25,870 bases of DNA from an uncultured Oscillospiraceae bacterium (GCA_900546735.1 URDW01000006.1:1-25870); one strand, 5' to 3'; positions 7,201-16,126 are shown, counted from the stretch's first letter. A program made the numbers and translations. Notes: generated by a model not told the origin, from the sequence alone.

Positions 7201-8561
7201 TGGTTTGCCCACCTTTCGTATAAGAAGTGGATCACTTCCTCTAATTTCATACCTCTGGAGCCTTTAAACAAAACCGCATCCTGTGCCGTGCAAACGCCGT
7301 ACAGCGCATTGCAAAGGGCTGCTTTATTGTCGAACAAATACGCATCGGCCAGGCCGGCGTCTTTTGCGCCCTGTACCAGGTGCGCGCAGTCCGTGCCGTA
7401 GCAGTAAAGCATTGTGATGCCGGATGCTGCCGCCGCACGGCCGACCTCGTAATGTGCCTGTTCGGCATAACTGCCCAGCTCCAGCATGTCGCCCAGCACG
7501 GCAATATGCCGTTTGGCAGGCAGAGACATCAGTGTTTTCAGCGCCGCGTGCATGGAATCCGGCGATGCGTTGTAACAGTCTTCTACCACCGTAATACCGC
7601 CGCGGTGCACGATTTTCTGGCGCATGCCGGAAGGTTCATATGCCTCCAGCGCCTCTGCCGCAGCCTGCGGCGCAACCCCCAGTTCCACGCCGGCGGCAAA
7701 CGCCAAAAGTGCGTCGTAAACGTTATGTATGCCGACAGTCGGAAGCTTTATTTTACAGGAAGCGCCGGCAAATTTTATGTCGAACGTTGTGTAGAGTTCC
7801 GTTTCTTCTATATTTTCGGCCACATAGGCACAGTCCTTATTTTCAATGCCCACAAAGATGACCGGGTGATCGTCCAAATGCACCGTTTGCAGAAGATCGT
7901 TGTCGCCGTTTAAAATCAGCGGCGCGCCCGGCGCAAGACCGTCTACCAGTTCCAGTTTGGCGCGCAGGATACCCTCGCGCGAACCCAGGTTTTCAATGTG
8001 CGAAACGCCAACATTCGTAATCATGCCCAGTGTCGGCCGTACGCGCGTGACCAGGTCGTGGATCTCACCAAAATGGTTCATGCCCATTTCCACAACCGCA
8101 GCGCCGGTCGTGCTGTCCAGGCCGAAAAGCGTTTGCGGTACGCCAATATCATTATTCAGATTGCCCTGCGTTTTCAGGCAGTTATATTTTGCGCCCAAAA
8201 CAAGCGCCGTAAAGTCCTTGGTGGTCGTTTTGCCGACACTGCCGGTCAGGCCGACGACCGGAATGTCAAACCGGCTGCGGTAATACCCGGCAAGGTCAAG
8301 CAGTGCGCGCCGCGTGTTTTTCACCAAAAGCTGCGGACAGCCCGCATCTACCGGGTGTTCGGCCATAATGGCGGCCGCACCGGCCAGCGCGGCCAGCGGC
8401 GCAAAATCATGGCCGTCAAACCGTTCGCCGCGGATGCACACAAAAAGCGCGCCGGGCTGTACTTTTCTGTTGTCGATTGCAACACGGTCAAACACCGCGT
8501 CCGTATCGGCGGTGGCGCCAAGTGCTTTGGCTGCTTCAAGCAGGCTGATCTGTTCCATCAT
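7197..8561 (-). CDS. murF: UDP-MurNAc-tripeptide:D-Ala-D-Ala ligase MurF
   Basis: MurF is the ATP-dependent cytoplasmic ligase that adds D-Ala-D-Ala to UDP-MurNAc-tripeptide, completing the pentapeptide precursor. The 454-residue protein has the Mur-ligase N-terminal domain with the VAIDNRKVQPGALFVCIRGE region (27-46), the ATP loop GSVGKTT (107-113), VVEMGMNHFGEI typical of MurF, and the C-terminal domain with VVEDCYNASPDSM and AVLGDMLELG. It starts at the first ATG of an ATGATG pair that overlaps the murE stop, with AAGGA upstream. Both its upstream and downstream junctions are ATGA overlaps, so murE-murF-mraY is a tightly coupled block. Confidence 0.96.
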   Translation of the reverse strand: MMEQISLLEAAKALGATADTDAVFDRVAIDNRKVQPGALFVCIRGERFDGHDFAPLAALAGAAAIMAEHPVDAGCPQLLVKNTRRALLDLAGYYRSRFDIPVVGLTGSVGKTTTKDFTALVLGAKYNCLKTQGNLNNDIGVPQTLFGLDSTTGAAVVEMGMNHFGEIHDLVTRVRPTLGMITNVGVSHIENLGSREGILRAKLELVDGLAPGAPLILNGDNDLLQTVHLDDHPVIFVGIENKDCAYVAENIEETELYTTFDIKFAGASCKIKLPTVGIHNVYDALLAFAAGVELGVAPQAAAEALEAYEPSGMRQKIVHRGGITVVEDCYNASPDSMHAALKTLMSLPAKRHIAVLGDMLELGSYAEQAHYEVGRAAAASGITMLYCYGTDCAHLVQGAKDAGLADAYLFDNKAALCNALYGVCTAQDAVLFKGSRGMKLEEVIHFLYERWANQ

Positions 8562-9997
8562 TCAACTTCCTTTAAAATCTCTGCAACGACTTCCCTTTCA
8601 TCAAAATGGATCGTGCCGGTCGGCAGGATCTGATACGTTTCATGCCCTTTTCCGGCTAAAAGAATAATATCGTCTTTTTGGGCATGCTCGATCGCATAAC
8701 GGATGGCGTCCTTGCGGTTTTCCACCACCACATACGGCGTGGAAACGTTTTGCATGCCGACAAGTATATCCTCAATAATGGCGGAGGGTGACTCACTGCG
8801 CGGATTGTCGGAGGTAACGATGCAGAAGTCGGAAAGTTCTGCCGCGATCTGCCCCATCTTGGGACGTTTCGTCTTGTCGCGATCGCCGCCGCAGCCGAAT
8901 ACCGTCACCACGCGGCCATGTGCAATTTCTTTTAAAGAGGTAATGATATTCTCCAGGCCATCCGGCGAATGCGCATAGTCGATTATAATGGTAAAATCGC
9001 GGCCGGTCGGTACAACTTCGATCCTGCCCTTTACACCGGAGGATTTGGCGATGACACCCAGGACGCTGCGGAAATCCACACCGAGTGTCAACGCCACCGA
9101 AACGGCGCAAAGTGAATTGTAAACGGAAAAACGCCCCGGGATCGGGCAGTGCACGCGGCCGATCGAGTTCAGCGTGACCAGCTCATAGTCCACGCCGTTA
9201 TTCTTAAACTGCACGTTTTTGGCCACATACTCCGCATCGTTCGTCTTCACAGCATAGCGGTACACGCGGCACGGCAAGTCCTCTACGATTTTCAGGCCGT
9301 TTTGGTCGTCTGCATTGGTAACGGCCACATCGCACTGCTTGAACAGCAGGCGCTTGGCCTCGAAATAATTTTCCCACGTTTTGTGGTAATCCAAATGATC
9401 CTGCGTCAGGTTCGTAAACGCACCAACTGCAAAATGCACGCCGCTGACACGCCCCTGCGCCAGCGCCTGGGACGAAACTTCCATTACGCAGTAGTCGCAG
9501 GCGGCCTCAGCCATTTGAGCAAACAGTTTCTGCAAAGAATAGGCGTCCGGCGTGGTGTACTTTGCCGGATAGACCTCGTCGCCGATCATGTTCTGCACCG
9601 TGCCGATCAGACCAACTTTATGGCCGGTGTTTTCAAGGATCTGCTTGATCAGGAATGTGGTCGTTGTTTTACCATTGGTTCCGGTCACACCGATCAGTTT
9701 CAGCTTATCAGCGGGGTTGCCGAAGTAGTTGGCACAAATCTTGGCATACGCTGCACGCGTATCCGCCACGATCACCTGGTTGACAAGCCCCATATCCCTG
9801 GCGCAGACAACGGCCGGCGCCCCGGATTCCAGCATTTTGCCGGCCAGCGTGTGCCCGTCGAACGACGCGCCCTTGATACACACAAAAAGCGTGCCGGGCT
9901 TTACACAGCGGGAATCCTCCGTTACATCGGCAATTTCCAGCTGCGGATCGAATGTGTTTAAAACATCGATGCCTTTCAATATATCTTTCAGTTTCAT
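8558..9997 (-). CDS. murE: UDP-MurNAc-dipeptide:meso-diaminopimelate ligase MurE
   Basis: MurE is the cytoplasmic ATP-dependent ligase that adds the third stem-peptide residue. The 479-residue protein has the ATP loop GTNGKTT (106-112), the carbamylated-lysine region DYHKTWENYFEAKRLLF, and DNPR at 397-400. In this family DNPR indicates specificity for meso-diaminopimelate rather than lysine, so the wall is probably DAP-type. I choose the ATG at 9997, with GGAGGAA eight bases upstream. An upstream ATG at 10033 would overlap the PBP gene and adds a non-homologous extension. Its last codons overlap murF (ATGA). Confidence 0.96.
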   Translation of the reverse strand: MKLKDILKGIDVLNTFDPQLEIADVTEDSRCVKPGTLFVCIKGASFDGHTLAGKMLESGAPAVVCARDMGLVNQVIVADTRAAYAKICANYFGNPADKLKLIGVTGTNGKTTTTFLIKQILENTGHKVGLIGTVQNMIGDEVYPAKYTTPDAYSLQKLFAQMAEAACDYCVMEVSSQALAQGRVSGVHFAVGAFTNLTQDHLDYHKTWENYFEAKRLLFKQCDVAVTNADDQNGLKIVEDLPCRVYRYAVKTNDAEYVAKNVQFKNNGVDYELVTLNSIGRVHCPIPGRFSVYNSLCAVSVALTLGVDFRSVLGVIAKSSGVKGRIEVVPTGRDFTIIIDYAHSPDGLENIITSLKEIAHGRVVTVFGCGGDRDKTKRPKMGQIAAELSDFCIVTSDNPRSESPSAIIEDILVGMQNVSTPYVVVENRKDAIRYAIEHAQKDDIILLAGKGHETYQILPTGTIHFDEREVVAEILKEVE

Positions 9998-10025
9998 GAC
10001 CGTTTCCTCCGCTTCTTTTCCTCGG

Positions 10026-12248
10026 TCAGTCAAGTACCGAATCGTTATTTTTAAACGTGACGGTGATCACAGAGCCGATCTCCACAACCGTACCGCTTTC
10101 CTCGCTCTGCCGGTAAGCAGAAGAGTTTGCGCTTTCCAGACCGCTGCCGCTGAATTCCACATTCAGGTTTTTGCTGGCTGCAAGCGCGTTGACCTCGCTG
10201 ACCGTCAGGCCGGTGAAATCCGGCACCTCTACCGTTTGGCTGCTCTGGCTTTCGGTGTAAAGGATCACCGTGCCGCCGCTTGGGATCTTGGTGGATGCGG
10301 CCGGCGACTGTTTAACGACTTCGCTGCCGTCGCCGATGACCTTGTATTCAAAACCGGCTGCCGTCAGCTGGCTTGTAGCCGTTTTAACGGTTTTACCCGT
10401 TACGCCCGGCGTGCTGACAGACAGTTTTTCCAGTTCTTCGCTGGTATACTTCGGCTCGATGCCGTACTCTTTCATAGCCGTTTCGATCACTTCAGCTGCG
10501 ATCGGTGCGCAAAGCGTGCCGCCGCCGAGATCCTGATTCGGCTCGTCGATCAAAATCAGCGCCGCGACCTTCGGGTCATCCGTCGGCGCGACCGCACCGA
10601 AAGATACGATATATTTCGTATCCGTATCGCTCGACTCGCTCAGTTTGGTCGAGGTACCCGTTTTGCCGCCAACGCCGTAACCGGCAACATATGCGTTTTT
10701 ACCGGTGCCGTTGTCCACGACCGACTTCATCATTTTCAGCACTTTTTCAGCCGTTTCTTCACTGATGACCTGGCGCACCTCGTTCGGCTGCGTCTTTTCG
10801 ATCGTGTTGCCGTTGGCATCCAAAACAGAAGAGACAAGGTAAGGCTGCATCAGCCGGCCGCCGTTTGCCACCGCCGCAAGCGCCGTGCAGACCTGGATCG
10901 GCGTCAGGCTGTTCGTCTGGCCGAATGAGGCAGACGACAGCGTGACCTTGGAAGAAAGATCGGACTCGCTAACAAAAAGCGAACGGTTTTCACTCGGCAG
11001 GTCGATGCCGGTTTTTTCGGTAAACCCAAAGCCCTCAAAATACTTATAATAATTATGGCCGCCAAGACGCTGGCCGATCGTGATAAAAAACGGGTTGCAC
11101 GAATTTTCAAGCCCCTGCGTCAGATTCTGCAGGCCGTGGCCCGGGTGGTAATGGCAGTGCATAATGCGGTCTTCCACCGTGATCTGACCCGTGCAGTTAT
11201 AGGTCGTGTCCAGTGTGACCACGTTTTCCTCAAGCGCAGCGCAGCTCATGAACACCTTGAACACGGAACCCGGCTCGTACACGCTGGAAACGGTAAAATT
11301 GTCCCACTGGTTGGCCTGTGCCTCTTTTCGGGCCTCCGCCCGCTTTTCATCGTCTTTGATCGCATCCAGTTCTTTTTGGGTTTTGCTGTATGTGATGTCG
11401 TACGGATTGTTGATGTCAAAATCCGGCAGTGAGCTCATGGCCAAAACCGCGCCGGTCTCCACATCCATCACCACGCCGTAAGCGCCTTTACACTGGTATT
11501 CCTCCAGCGTTCTGGAAAGACCCTTTTCCAGCGTGTACTGAATGTTTTGGTTGATCGTCAGCACAAGGCTGTTGCCGTCGACCGCCTCGACCGACGTTGC
11601 GTAATCGCTTGGCAGCTCATTGGAAACCGCGTCCTTAGCCGTGATCACACGGCCGTTTTTGCCGGAAAGCTTGTCATTATAATAAGCCTCCAGCCCATAG
11701 ACGCCGTCGCCGTCGTAATTGGTAAAGCCGATGACCGACGACGCCAAAGAGTTATAAGGATAGTATCTTTTTGTAGTTTCTTCATATCCGATCACGCTAT
11801 TCAGGTCATTTTCCGAGGAGAAGGCACTGATTTTTTCTTTCAGCGTGTTGTCCACCTTGTTTTCAATAACCTGATAGCGGTTGTCGGCCTGTGCTTTTTC
11901 GGCAAGGTCTGCCTTTTCTTCTTCGTCGTATTCAAAAAGCTTGGCAAGCCCATCGACCAAAACGATGCGCATATCGTCGCCGGTAATAGCTTTCGGATCG
12001 ATATAAATACGCCACGCCGTGGCCGACTGCGCCAAAATATTCATGTCGCTGTCATAGATCGTGCCGCGCATGGCCGCAACTTCCATGTCGCTAAGCTGCT
12101 GAGCCTGCGCTTTTTCGGCGTATTCATCGCCGCGGATCACCTGAATATAAAAAAGGCGCGCCAAATCTGTGCCGCACCCGATAAAAATGAGCAGCACCAC
12201 AAACGTCATCATACGTTTCAGACTTTTGGTGGGCAGTCCGACGCGCAT
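10026..12248 (-). CDS. Class B penicillin-binding protein with two PASTA domains (FtsI/SpoVD type)
   Basis: This is a membrane-anchored DD-transpeptidase that cross-links septal peptidoglycan, the probable partner of FtsW. The 740-residue protein has a short cytoplasmic tail, one membrane span (about 12-36), the PBP dimerisation domain (MRGTIYDSDMNILA near 60-73), and the transpeptidase domain with the active-site motifs S328-V-F-K331, S383-C-N385 and K529-T-G531. Two C-terminal PASTA repeats follow (about 612-666 and 672-733), which in relatives bind muropeptides or help place the enzyme. PASTA-bearing class B PBPs include SpoVD, PBP2X and PBP2B. The position in the mra operon fits either vegetative division or sporulation use, so I leave the symbol empty. 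The ATG has AAGGAG eight bases upstream. Confidence 0.95.
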   Translation of the reverse strand: MRVGLPTKSLKRMMTFVVLLIFIGCGTDLARLFYIQVIRGDEYAEKAQAQQLSDMEVAAMRGTIYDSDMNILAQSATAWRIYIDPKAITGDDMRIVLVDGLAKLFEYDEEEKADLAEKAQADNRYQVIENKVDNTLKEKISAFSSENDLNSVIGYEETTKRYYPYNSLASSVIGFTNYDGDGVYGLEAYYNDKLSGKNGRVITAKDAVSNELPSDYATSVEAVDGNSLVLTINQNIQYTLEKGLSRTLEEYQCKGAYGVVMDVETGAVLAMSSLPDFDINNPYDITYSKTQKELDAIKDDEKRAEARKEAQANQWDNFTVSSVYEPGSVFKVFMSCAALEENVVTLDTTYNCTGQITVEDRIMHCHYHPGHGLQNLTQGLENSCNPFFITIGQRLGGHNYYKYFEGFGFTEKTGIDLPSENRSLFVSESDLSSKVTLSSASFGQTNSLTPIQVCTALAAVANGGRLMQPYLVSSVLDANGNTIEKTQPNEVRQVISEETAEKVLKMMKSVVDNGTGKNAYVAGYGVGGKTGTSTKLSESSDTDTKYIVSFGAVAPTDDPKVAALILIDEPNQDLGGGTLCAPIAAEVIETAMKEYGIEPKYTSEELEKLSVSTPGVTGKTVKTATSQLTAAGFEYKVIGDGSEVVKQSPAASTKIPSGGTVILYTESQSSQTVEVPDFTGLTVSEVNALAASKNLNVEFSGSGLESANSSAYRQSEESGTVVEIGSVITVTFKNNDSVLD

Positions 12249-12315
12249 TTTGCCATCTCCTTGCCAAAAAGATCAAAATGAATGCCAAATCGACATTCTC
12301 CGATAATATGATTTG

Positions 12316-12345
12316 AGAGAGCCGAGACGAAACGCCGGGCTCTCT
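12316..12345 (-). other. Hairpin in ftsL-PBP spacer
   Basis: AGAGAGCC (12316-12323) pairs with GGCTCTCT (12338-12345) across a 14-nt loop, in the 117-bp gap between ftsL and the PBP gene. There is no T-tract on either side. It may be an RNA processing or stabilising hairpin, or an attenuating one, in the middle of the dcw transcript. I see no convincing promoter in this gap. Confidence 0.4.
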
Positions 12346-12365
12346 TAATCATACGAAGTGCTATT

Positions 12366-12893
12366 TTAGGATATTACCTGTTTGTTTTTCAGAATGTCAG
12401 ACGGGCGCGGCGCCTCGATCTGCTGGTCGCGCGCCTGCTTAAACGATGCACCGTCGATGTAGCGCACCTGGCTCGCCTGCACCTTGGTCATGCCGAGCAC
12501 ATTCACAGCATAATCGTCGATCTCACTGAGCGAGACCATGGAATCCAGCGTGCTGGTCAGCTGTGTATTTTCCGCCTGCGCATAACTGATGTCATCCTCG
12601 ATCGAAGAAACTTCATGCGTAAGCTGGTTGGTATAAGCAAACATGGCAACAGAAGCCGCCAAAAATGCAAAGCAAACGGCCACTACGCACATCGCCCGGA
12701 TATTGAACGACGTGCACGCTTTCTGTTCGGCGCGCAGCTGCGCCCCGGTCAGCGGTTTTGGTTCTACGACCCGGATCGAACGTTTTCTTCTTTCTTCCTG
12801 CTCGGCAGGACGCGGACGCTGCGCCTCAAAAAAGCTGAGGTCATACGCCGCGCTGTTTTGTGCATATCTCCTGAAATCACCGCTGGTCGTCAT
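12366..12893 (-). CDS. ftsL: FtsL-like septum protein
   Basis: FtsL is a small bitopic division protein that forms a coiled-coil complex with DivIC and DivIB to activate FtsW/PBP. Sequence conservation is low, so the call rests on position (between rsmH and the class B PBP) and architecture. It has a 65-residue, basic, charged cytoplasmic tail, one membrane span (about 66-88), a leucine/hydrophobic heptad region (90-120), and a C-terminal segment with YAVNVLGMTKVQASQVRYI, typical of the FtsL/DivIC superfamily. The 175 residues are longer than usual because both tails are extended. The ATG has AAAGGA about nine bases upstream. A DivIC-like assignment is the alternative. Confidence 0.82.
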   Translation of the reverse strand: MTTSGDFRRYAQNSAAYDLSFFEAQRPRPAEQEERRKRSIRVVEPKPLTGAQLRAEQKACTSFNIRAMCVVAVCFAFLAASVAMFAYTNQLTHEVSSIEDDISYAQAENTQLTSTLDSMVSLSEIDDYAVNVLGMTKVQASQVRYIDGASFKQARDQQIEAPRPSDILKNKQVIS

Positions 12894-12914
12894 AAAAATC
12901 AGTCCTTTACACTT

Positions 12915-13835
12915 CTAAAACTTTTCAAATGCGCGCAATCTGGATGACCTTGCCCGCGGATTTTCGGCAAGCTCATGCGCAGACGGTGTTTTGGATTTAA
13001 AAACAAGTTTGCCCTTTGGTTTATTGCCGCACACACAGACCGGAAACTCCTTGGGGCATGTGCAGCCCTGTGTCCACCCGGCGAATTTTTCTTTGACGAT
13101 CCGGTCCTCCAAAGAGTGAAACGTGATCACCGCAATGCGCCCGCCGGAAGAAAGGCAGTCGAACGCACTGTCGAGTGCATCCGACAGCTCCTGCAGCTCA
13201 CCGTTGACCTCGATGCGGATGGCCTGAAACGTTCGGCGCGCCGGGTGTGCGCCGCGCAGGGCACGCGCCGGCATATGGCTGCGCACCACATCGACCAGTT
13301 CAAACGTAGTTTGGATCGGTTTTTCACTGCGCGCCTGCACAATGCCGCGCGCAATGCTTTTGGCATATTTTTCTTCGCCGTAACGGAAAAGGATGTCGGC
13401 CAGCCTGTCCTGCGGATAGGTATTGACCACGTCGTAGGCGCTGAGGCCGGTTTTGCTCATGCGCATATCGAGCGGCGCATCTGCATGGAAGCTGAAACCG
13501 CGCTCGGCGTTATCAAGCTGAAACGAGCTGACGCCGAGATCCAGCAGAAATGCGTCCAGCTTCGGTTCGCCATGTGCTTTCAAAATTTCAGCAATATTGG
13601 AAAAACGGTCATGCACGACGGTCACATTTGGCAGATCGCCCAGGCGTTCACGCAGCACCCGCACGGCATCCGGGTCGCGGTCGATCGCATACAGCCGGCC
13701 GCTGCCGATCCTTTCGGCGATCGCACGGGAATGTCCCCCGCCGCCGGCCGTGCCGTCAGCCGCCACTGCGCCGTCTTTCAGACCAAGCGCATCGATCGAC
13801 TCGGCGAACAAAACGCTTTTGTGATTAAATTCCAT
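12915..13835 (-). CDS. rsmH: 16S rRNA (cytosine1402-N4)-methyltransferase RsmH
   Basis: RsmH (MraW) methylates N4 of C1402 in 16S rRNA, in the decoding centre, using S-adenosylmethionine. The 306-residue product starts MEFNHKSVLFAES. It has the SAM-binding motif VAADGTAGGGGHSRAI, the acidic SAM contact AIDRDPDAV, FLLDLGVSSFQLDNAERGFSF-like catalytic strands, and the C-terminal ITFHSLEDRIVKEKF motif. It lies five bases after mraZ, with the ribosome site GAGGGG embedded in the mraZ end, the usual mraZ-rsmH-ftsL arrangement. Confidence 0.97.
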   Translation of the reverse strand: MEFNHKSVLFAESIDALGLKDGAVAADGTAGGGGHSRAIAERIGSGRLYAIDRDPDAVRVLRERLGDLPNVTVVHDRFSNIAEILKAHGEPKLDAFLLDLGVSSFQLDNAERGFSFHADAPLDMRMSKTGLSAYDVVNTYPQDRLADILFRYGEEKYAKSIARGIVQARSEKPIQTTFELVDVVRSHMPARALRGAHPARRTFQAIRIEVNGELQELSDALDSAFDCLSSGGRIAVITFHSLEDRIVKEKFAGWTQGCTCPKEFPVCVCGNKPKGKLVFKSKTPSAHELAENPRARSSRLRAFEKF

Positions 13836-13840
13836 TTTCT

Positions 13841-14323
13841 TTACCCCTCGGCGGCCGTGCCGCCGGCCTGCGTGTCGGCCTTGCCGTCCAGCACGTCGAC
13901 CACGCTGACGCGTTTTTCTGCCGCTTCGCTGTCGAAAGCCTTGTCCTGTTCGTTCCAGATCTCAAAATGTTTTTTGGCACCGAACATAATGGCCGTGTTT
14001 TCATTTTCCAAATGGATGGCCTTGCGGATCTCGGGCGGCAGCGTGATGCGCCCCTGCGCATCCAGCTTCAGGTAAACGGTGCGGTCCAAAATCTGTGTTT
14101 CAGCCGCCTGTACCACGCTGTAGCGCGAAGATTCCATTTTCTCCATAAACGCATCAAAATCAGATTCCACATATACATGCAGACAAACACGGTCAGAGTT
14201 GGTGAGGCCGCGCGGCGTAACAAAGCCGATGAACTCATCGTCGCTTGTCTGCTTGCGCCATTTGGCCGGCACGGAAATGCGCCCCTTGCTGTCAAGCGCG
14301 TACGGATATTTGCCGTAAAACAC
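13841..14323 (-). CDS. mraZ: Transcriptional regulator MraZ
   Basis: MraZ is an AbrB-fold DNA-binding protein that forms ring oligomers and controls the dcw operon by binding direct repeats upstream of its own gene. Two MraZ domains are visible, each with the D-x-K/Q-G-R-hydrophobic signature (DSKGRISVP near the N-terminus, DAQGRITLP about 85 residues later). I choose the GTG at 14323 (160 residues, beginning FYGKYPYALDSKGR after the start) because GGGAGGGG lies just upstream and family members begin there. A longer in-frame reading adds 19 unrelated residues. The C-terminal 20 residues are an Asp/Gly/Ala-rich extension. As in other bacteria it heads the operon, and a repeat array lies in its leader. 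Confidence 0.95.
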   Translation of the reverse strand: MFYGKYPYALDSKGRISVPAKWRKQTSDDEFIGFVTPRGLTNSDRVCLHVYVESDFDAFMEKMESSRYSVVQAAETQILDRTVYLKLDAQGRITLPPEIRKAIHLENENTAIMFGAKKHFEIWNEQDKAFDSEAAEKRVSVVDVLDGKADTQAGGTAAEG

Positions 14324-14390
14324 AGCGGCCCCTCCCTTCGGATAAAGATGACAAATTGCCCGCAAAGCAGGCTCTTTCAAAATCAGTGTT

Positions 14391-14430
14391 ATGGGTTTTT
14401 ATATGATTTCATGGTTTTTTATGGTTTTTT
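14391..14430. promoter_or_regulatory. 10-bp-periodic repeat array, probable MraZ operator
   Basis: On the plus strand four consecutive 10-mers run ATGGGTTTTT, ATATGATTTC, ATGGTTTTTT, ATGGTTTTTT. The first, third and fourth share ATGG[G/T]TTTTT, in perfect 10-bp register. MraZ in E. coli binds TGGGN repeats separated by 5 nt (10-bp period), and Mollicute MraZ binds similarly phased repeats. The array sits between the mraZ -10 box and the mraZ start, where binding could repress transcription. The second unit is degenerate. Confidence 0.6.
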
Positions 14431-14447
14431 TCCCCACTTCGTTTTTC

Positions 14448-14477
14448 ATTATAAGGCAAGCTCTTTCGAAAAGTCAA
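14448..14477 (-). promoter_or_regulatory. Promoter of mraZ/dcw operon
   Basis: On the minus strand, TTGACT (14477-14472), an 18-bp spacer and TATAAT (14453-14448) form a near-consensus promoter. Transcription would begin near 14441, about 118 nt upstream of the mraZ GTG, and the leader contains the 10-bp repeat array. It is the only strong promoter I see for the mraZ-to-divIB genes. The remaining bases of the 324-bp gap between mraZ and the symporter gene hold the opposing promoter and AT-rich sequence without a gene. Confidence 0.8.
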
Positions 14478-14581
14478 GGCTTTCGCACGAAAAACTAATA
14501 TTCTAGTTGTAAATTTTTGCTTTTTCCGGCCTTTGCAATCGAACAAAAGTACGAAAAAGTGTTTGTTTTTGTAAATCGCTG

Positions 14582-14610
14582 TTGTTTTAGCAGAAGCGTT
14601 ATGCTATAAT
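14582..14610 (+). promoter_or_regulatory. Promoter of the GPH symporter gene
   Basis: TTGTTT (14582-14587), a 17-bp spacer and TATAAT (14605-14610), with an extended -10 TGC directly before it, point toward the symporter gene. It is divergent from the mraZ promoter, the two -10 boxes being about 150 bp apart. Confidence 0.7.
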
Positions 14611-14647
14611 AAACGCGCATAACTTGTTTATCGGAGGGTTTGAAAAG

Positions 14648-16066
14648 ATGGCAGATTACAAAACCACCTGGCGCGAAAAAATCGGTTTCGGCGTCGGCGC
14701 GATCGGCCTGGATCTAAGTTACGGGCTGTTTTATTCCTACCTGTCCTACTACCTGACTTCGGTGCTGGGGCTCAAAGAAGGCTTTTTGCTTTTGCTGACG
14801 CCGCTTGCCAGGATCTGGGACGGCGTGAACGACCCGATCATGGGTGCCATCGTGGACAACACGCACATGAAAATGGGCAAATACAGACCGTGGATCATCA
14901 TCGGCGCCGTTTCCAACGCCGTTGTGCTGGCGCTGCTGTTCACCAGTTTTGGCCTGACCGGCACAAACCTTTATATTTACGTTACCGTGATGTACGTTTT
15001 GTGGGACATGACGAATACCATGGCGGACATTCCGTTTTGGAGCATGATCCCCTCCTTTACGACCGACCCGAACGACCGCAACATGATTTCCACCGTTGCG
15101 CGCACATTTTCCGGCATTGGCCAGGGCCTTATCACCATTCTTACCCCCATTATTCTGCCGATGCTCAGCAGCGGCACCACGACCGACAAGGGCTACAGCA
15201 GCAGCGGGTTCAGCCGCTGGGCGATCATCTGCGCCATTGCACTGATCATGTTTGCTGTTATCTGCTCCCTTTCCACCAAAGAACGCCATGTGGTTTACGG
15301 CAAAAGAGAAAAATTCAGCTTTAAAAAGATCATTGACGTCATCAAGAACAACGACCAGCTTGTTTCCTTCATGGTGTTCGCCACCATCTCGAATGCCGGC
15401 TGGTACCTGACCTCCAGCACCGCGGTTTACTACTTTACCGACGTGTTGGAAGAGCCGACGGCGCAGTCGCTGTTTTCCACCATCGGCGCAGTGGGCAGCG
15501 CGCTCGGCCTTTTGGTGATCCCCATACTTTCCAAAAAATTCACCAAACGCACCATATACCAGATCACACTGATCACGGCCATTGTCGGGTATGTGCTGAT
15601 GTACATTTTCGGCCCGGTCATGAAACAAACGCTTTTGCTGGACATTGCCTACATCATCTCTTCCATCGGTATCAGCGCCATGTTCGTTTCACAGACGATC
15701 TTCCTGGCCGATATTGTGGACTACGGCGAATATAAAAACGGCGTGCGCAACGAAAGCACAACGTTCTCCATGAAAGGTCTGCTGCAGAAAATTGCCTACA
15801 CGATCCAGACGATCGTGCTGTTCGGCGGTCTTGGCCTTGTCAATTACAACGAACAGATCAGCACGGTCACCAAGCAGGTGAACGAGGTCACAAAAAGCAC
15901 CATCGGCTTTATCTGTTTTGGCGTACCGCCGATTTTCCTGCTGCTTTCTCTGATCGTATTTTCCAAAAAATTCAAAATCTACGGCAAACTGGCCGACAAG
16001 GTGCATGACTGCATCAGTGCCAAGCGTGAAGCGGAAGAAAAAGCCGGCATCGTACCGGAAGAATAA
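14648..16066 (+). CDS. GPH-family sugar:cation symporter (MFS)
   Basis: This is a glycoside-pentoside-hexuronide:cation symporter of the MelB/XynP type, a twelve-span inner membrane carrier that imports an oligosaccharide or glycoside with Na+ or H+. The 472-residue product starts MADYKTTWREKIGFG and shows the family motif ARIWDGVNDPIMGAIVDNT followed by GKYRPW. It also has FLADIVDYGEYKNGVRNES (the second family signature) near residue 355-375 and regularly spaced hydrophobic segments. I choose the ATG at 14648, with GGAGGG ten bases upstream, over an in-frame TTG at 14624. The substrate cannot be read from the sequence. No glycosidase or regulator gene lies alongside, so it is an orphan transporter next to the dcw cluster. 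Confidence 0.88.
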   Translation: MADYKTTWREKIGFGVGAIGLDLSYGLFYSYLSYYLTSVLGLKEGFLLLLTPLARIWDGVNDPIMGAIVDNTHMKMGKYRPWIIIGAVSNAVVLALLFTSFGLTGTNLYIYVTVMYVLWDMTNTMADIPFWSMIPSFTTDPNDRNMISTVARTFSGIGQGLITILTPIILPMLSSGTTTDKGYSSSGFSRWAIICAIALIMFAVICSLSTKERHVVYGKREKFSFKKIIDVIKNNDQLVSFMVFATISNAGWYLTSSTAVYYFTDVLEEPTAQSLFSTIGAVGSALGLLVIPILSKKFTKRTIYQITLITAIVGYVLMYIFGPVMKQTLLLDIAYIISSIGISAMFVSQTIFLADIVDYGEYKNGVRNESTTFSMKGLLQKIAYTIQTIVLFGGLGLVNYNEQISTVTKQVNEVTKSTIGFICFGVPPIFLLLSLIVFSKKFKIYGKLADKVHDCISAKREAEEKAGIVPEE

Positions 16067-16082
16067 AAAAATAACGGCACAT

Positions 16083-16126
16083 AAAAAGGCGGCGCGTCTG
16101 TCATATGACAGATGCGCCGCCTTTTT
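16083..16126. terminator. Bidirectional terminator between convergent genes
   Basis: This is a 44-bp near-perfect palindrome. AAAAAGGCGGCGC (16083-16095) pairs with GCGCCGCCTTTTT (16114-16126), with an inner TCTGTCATATGACAGA. A-tracts and T-tracts flank both arms, so it can end the symporter transcript from the left and the cupin/CMD transcript from the right. Confidence 0.92.

Noticed and set aside
14378..14402. Seven-codon leader peptide in the mraZ 5' leader
   Set aside because: An ATG with a short frame exists, but it has no ribosome site at proper spacing and overlaps the repeat array.
14575..14604. CcpA cre-like site (AAGCGTT core) at the symporter promoter
   Set aside because: Only the core matches. 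The outer positions of the consensus are wrong, and a second candidate (TGTAAATCG) needs an extra base.
14714..15628. Long minus-strand open frame inside the symporter gene
   Set aside because: Antisense shadow with His/Gly/Asp-rich low-complexity composition and no ribosome site. The plus-strand frame has clear family motifs.
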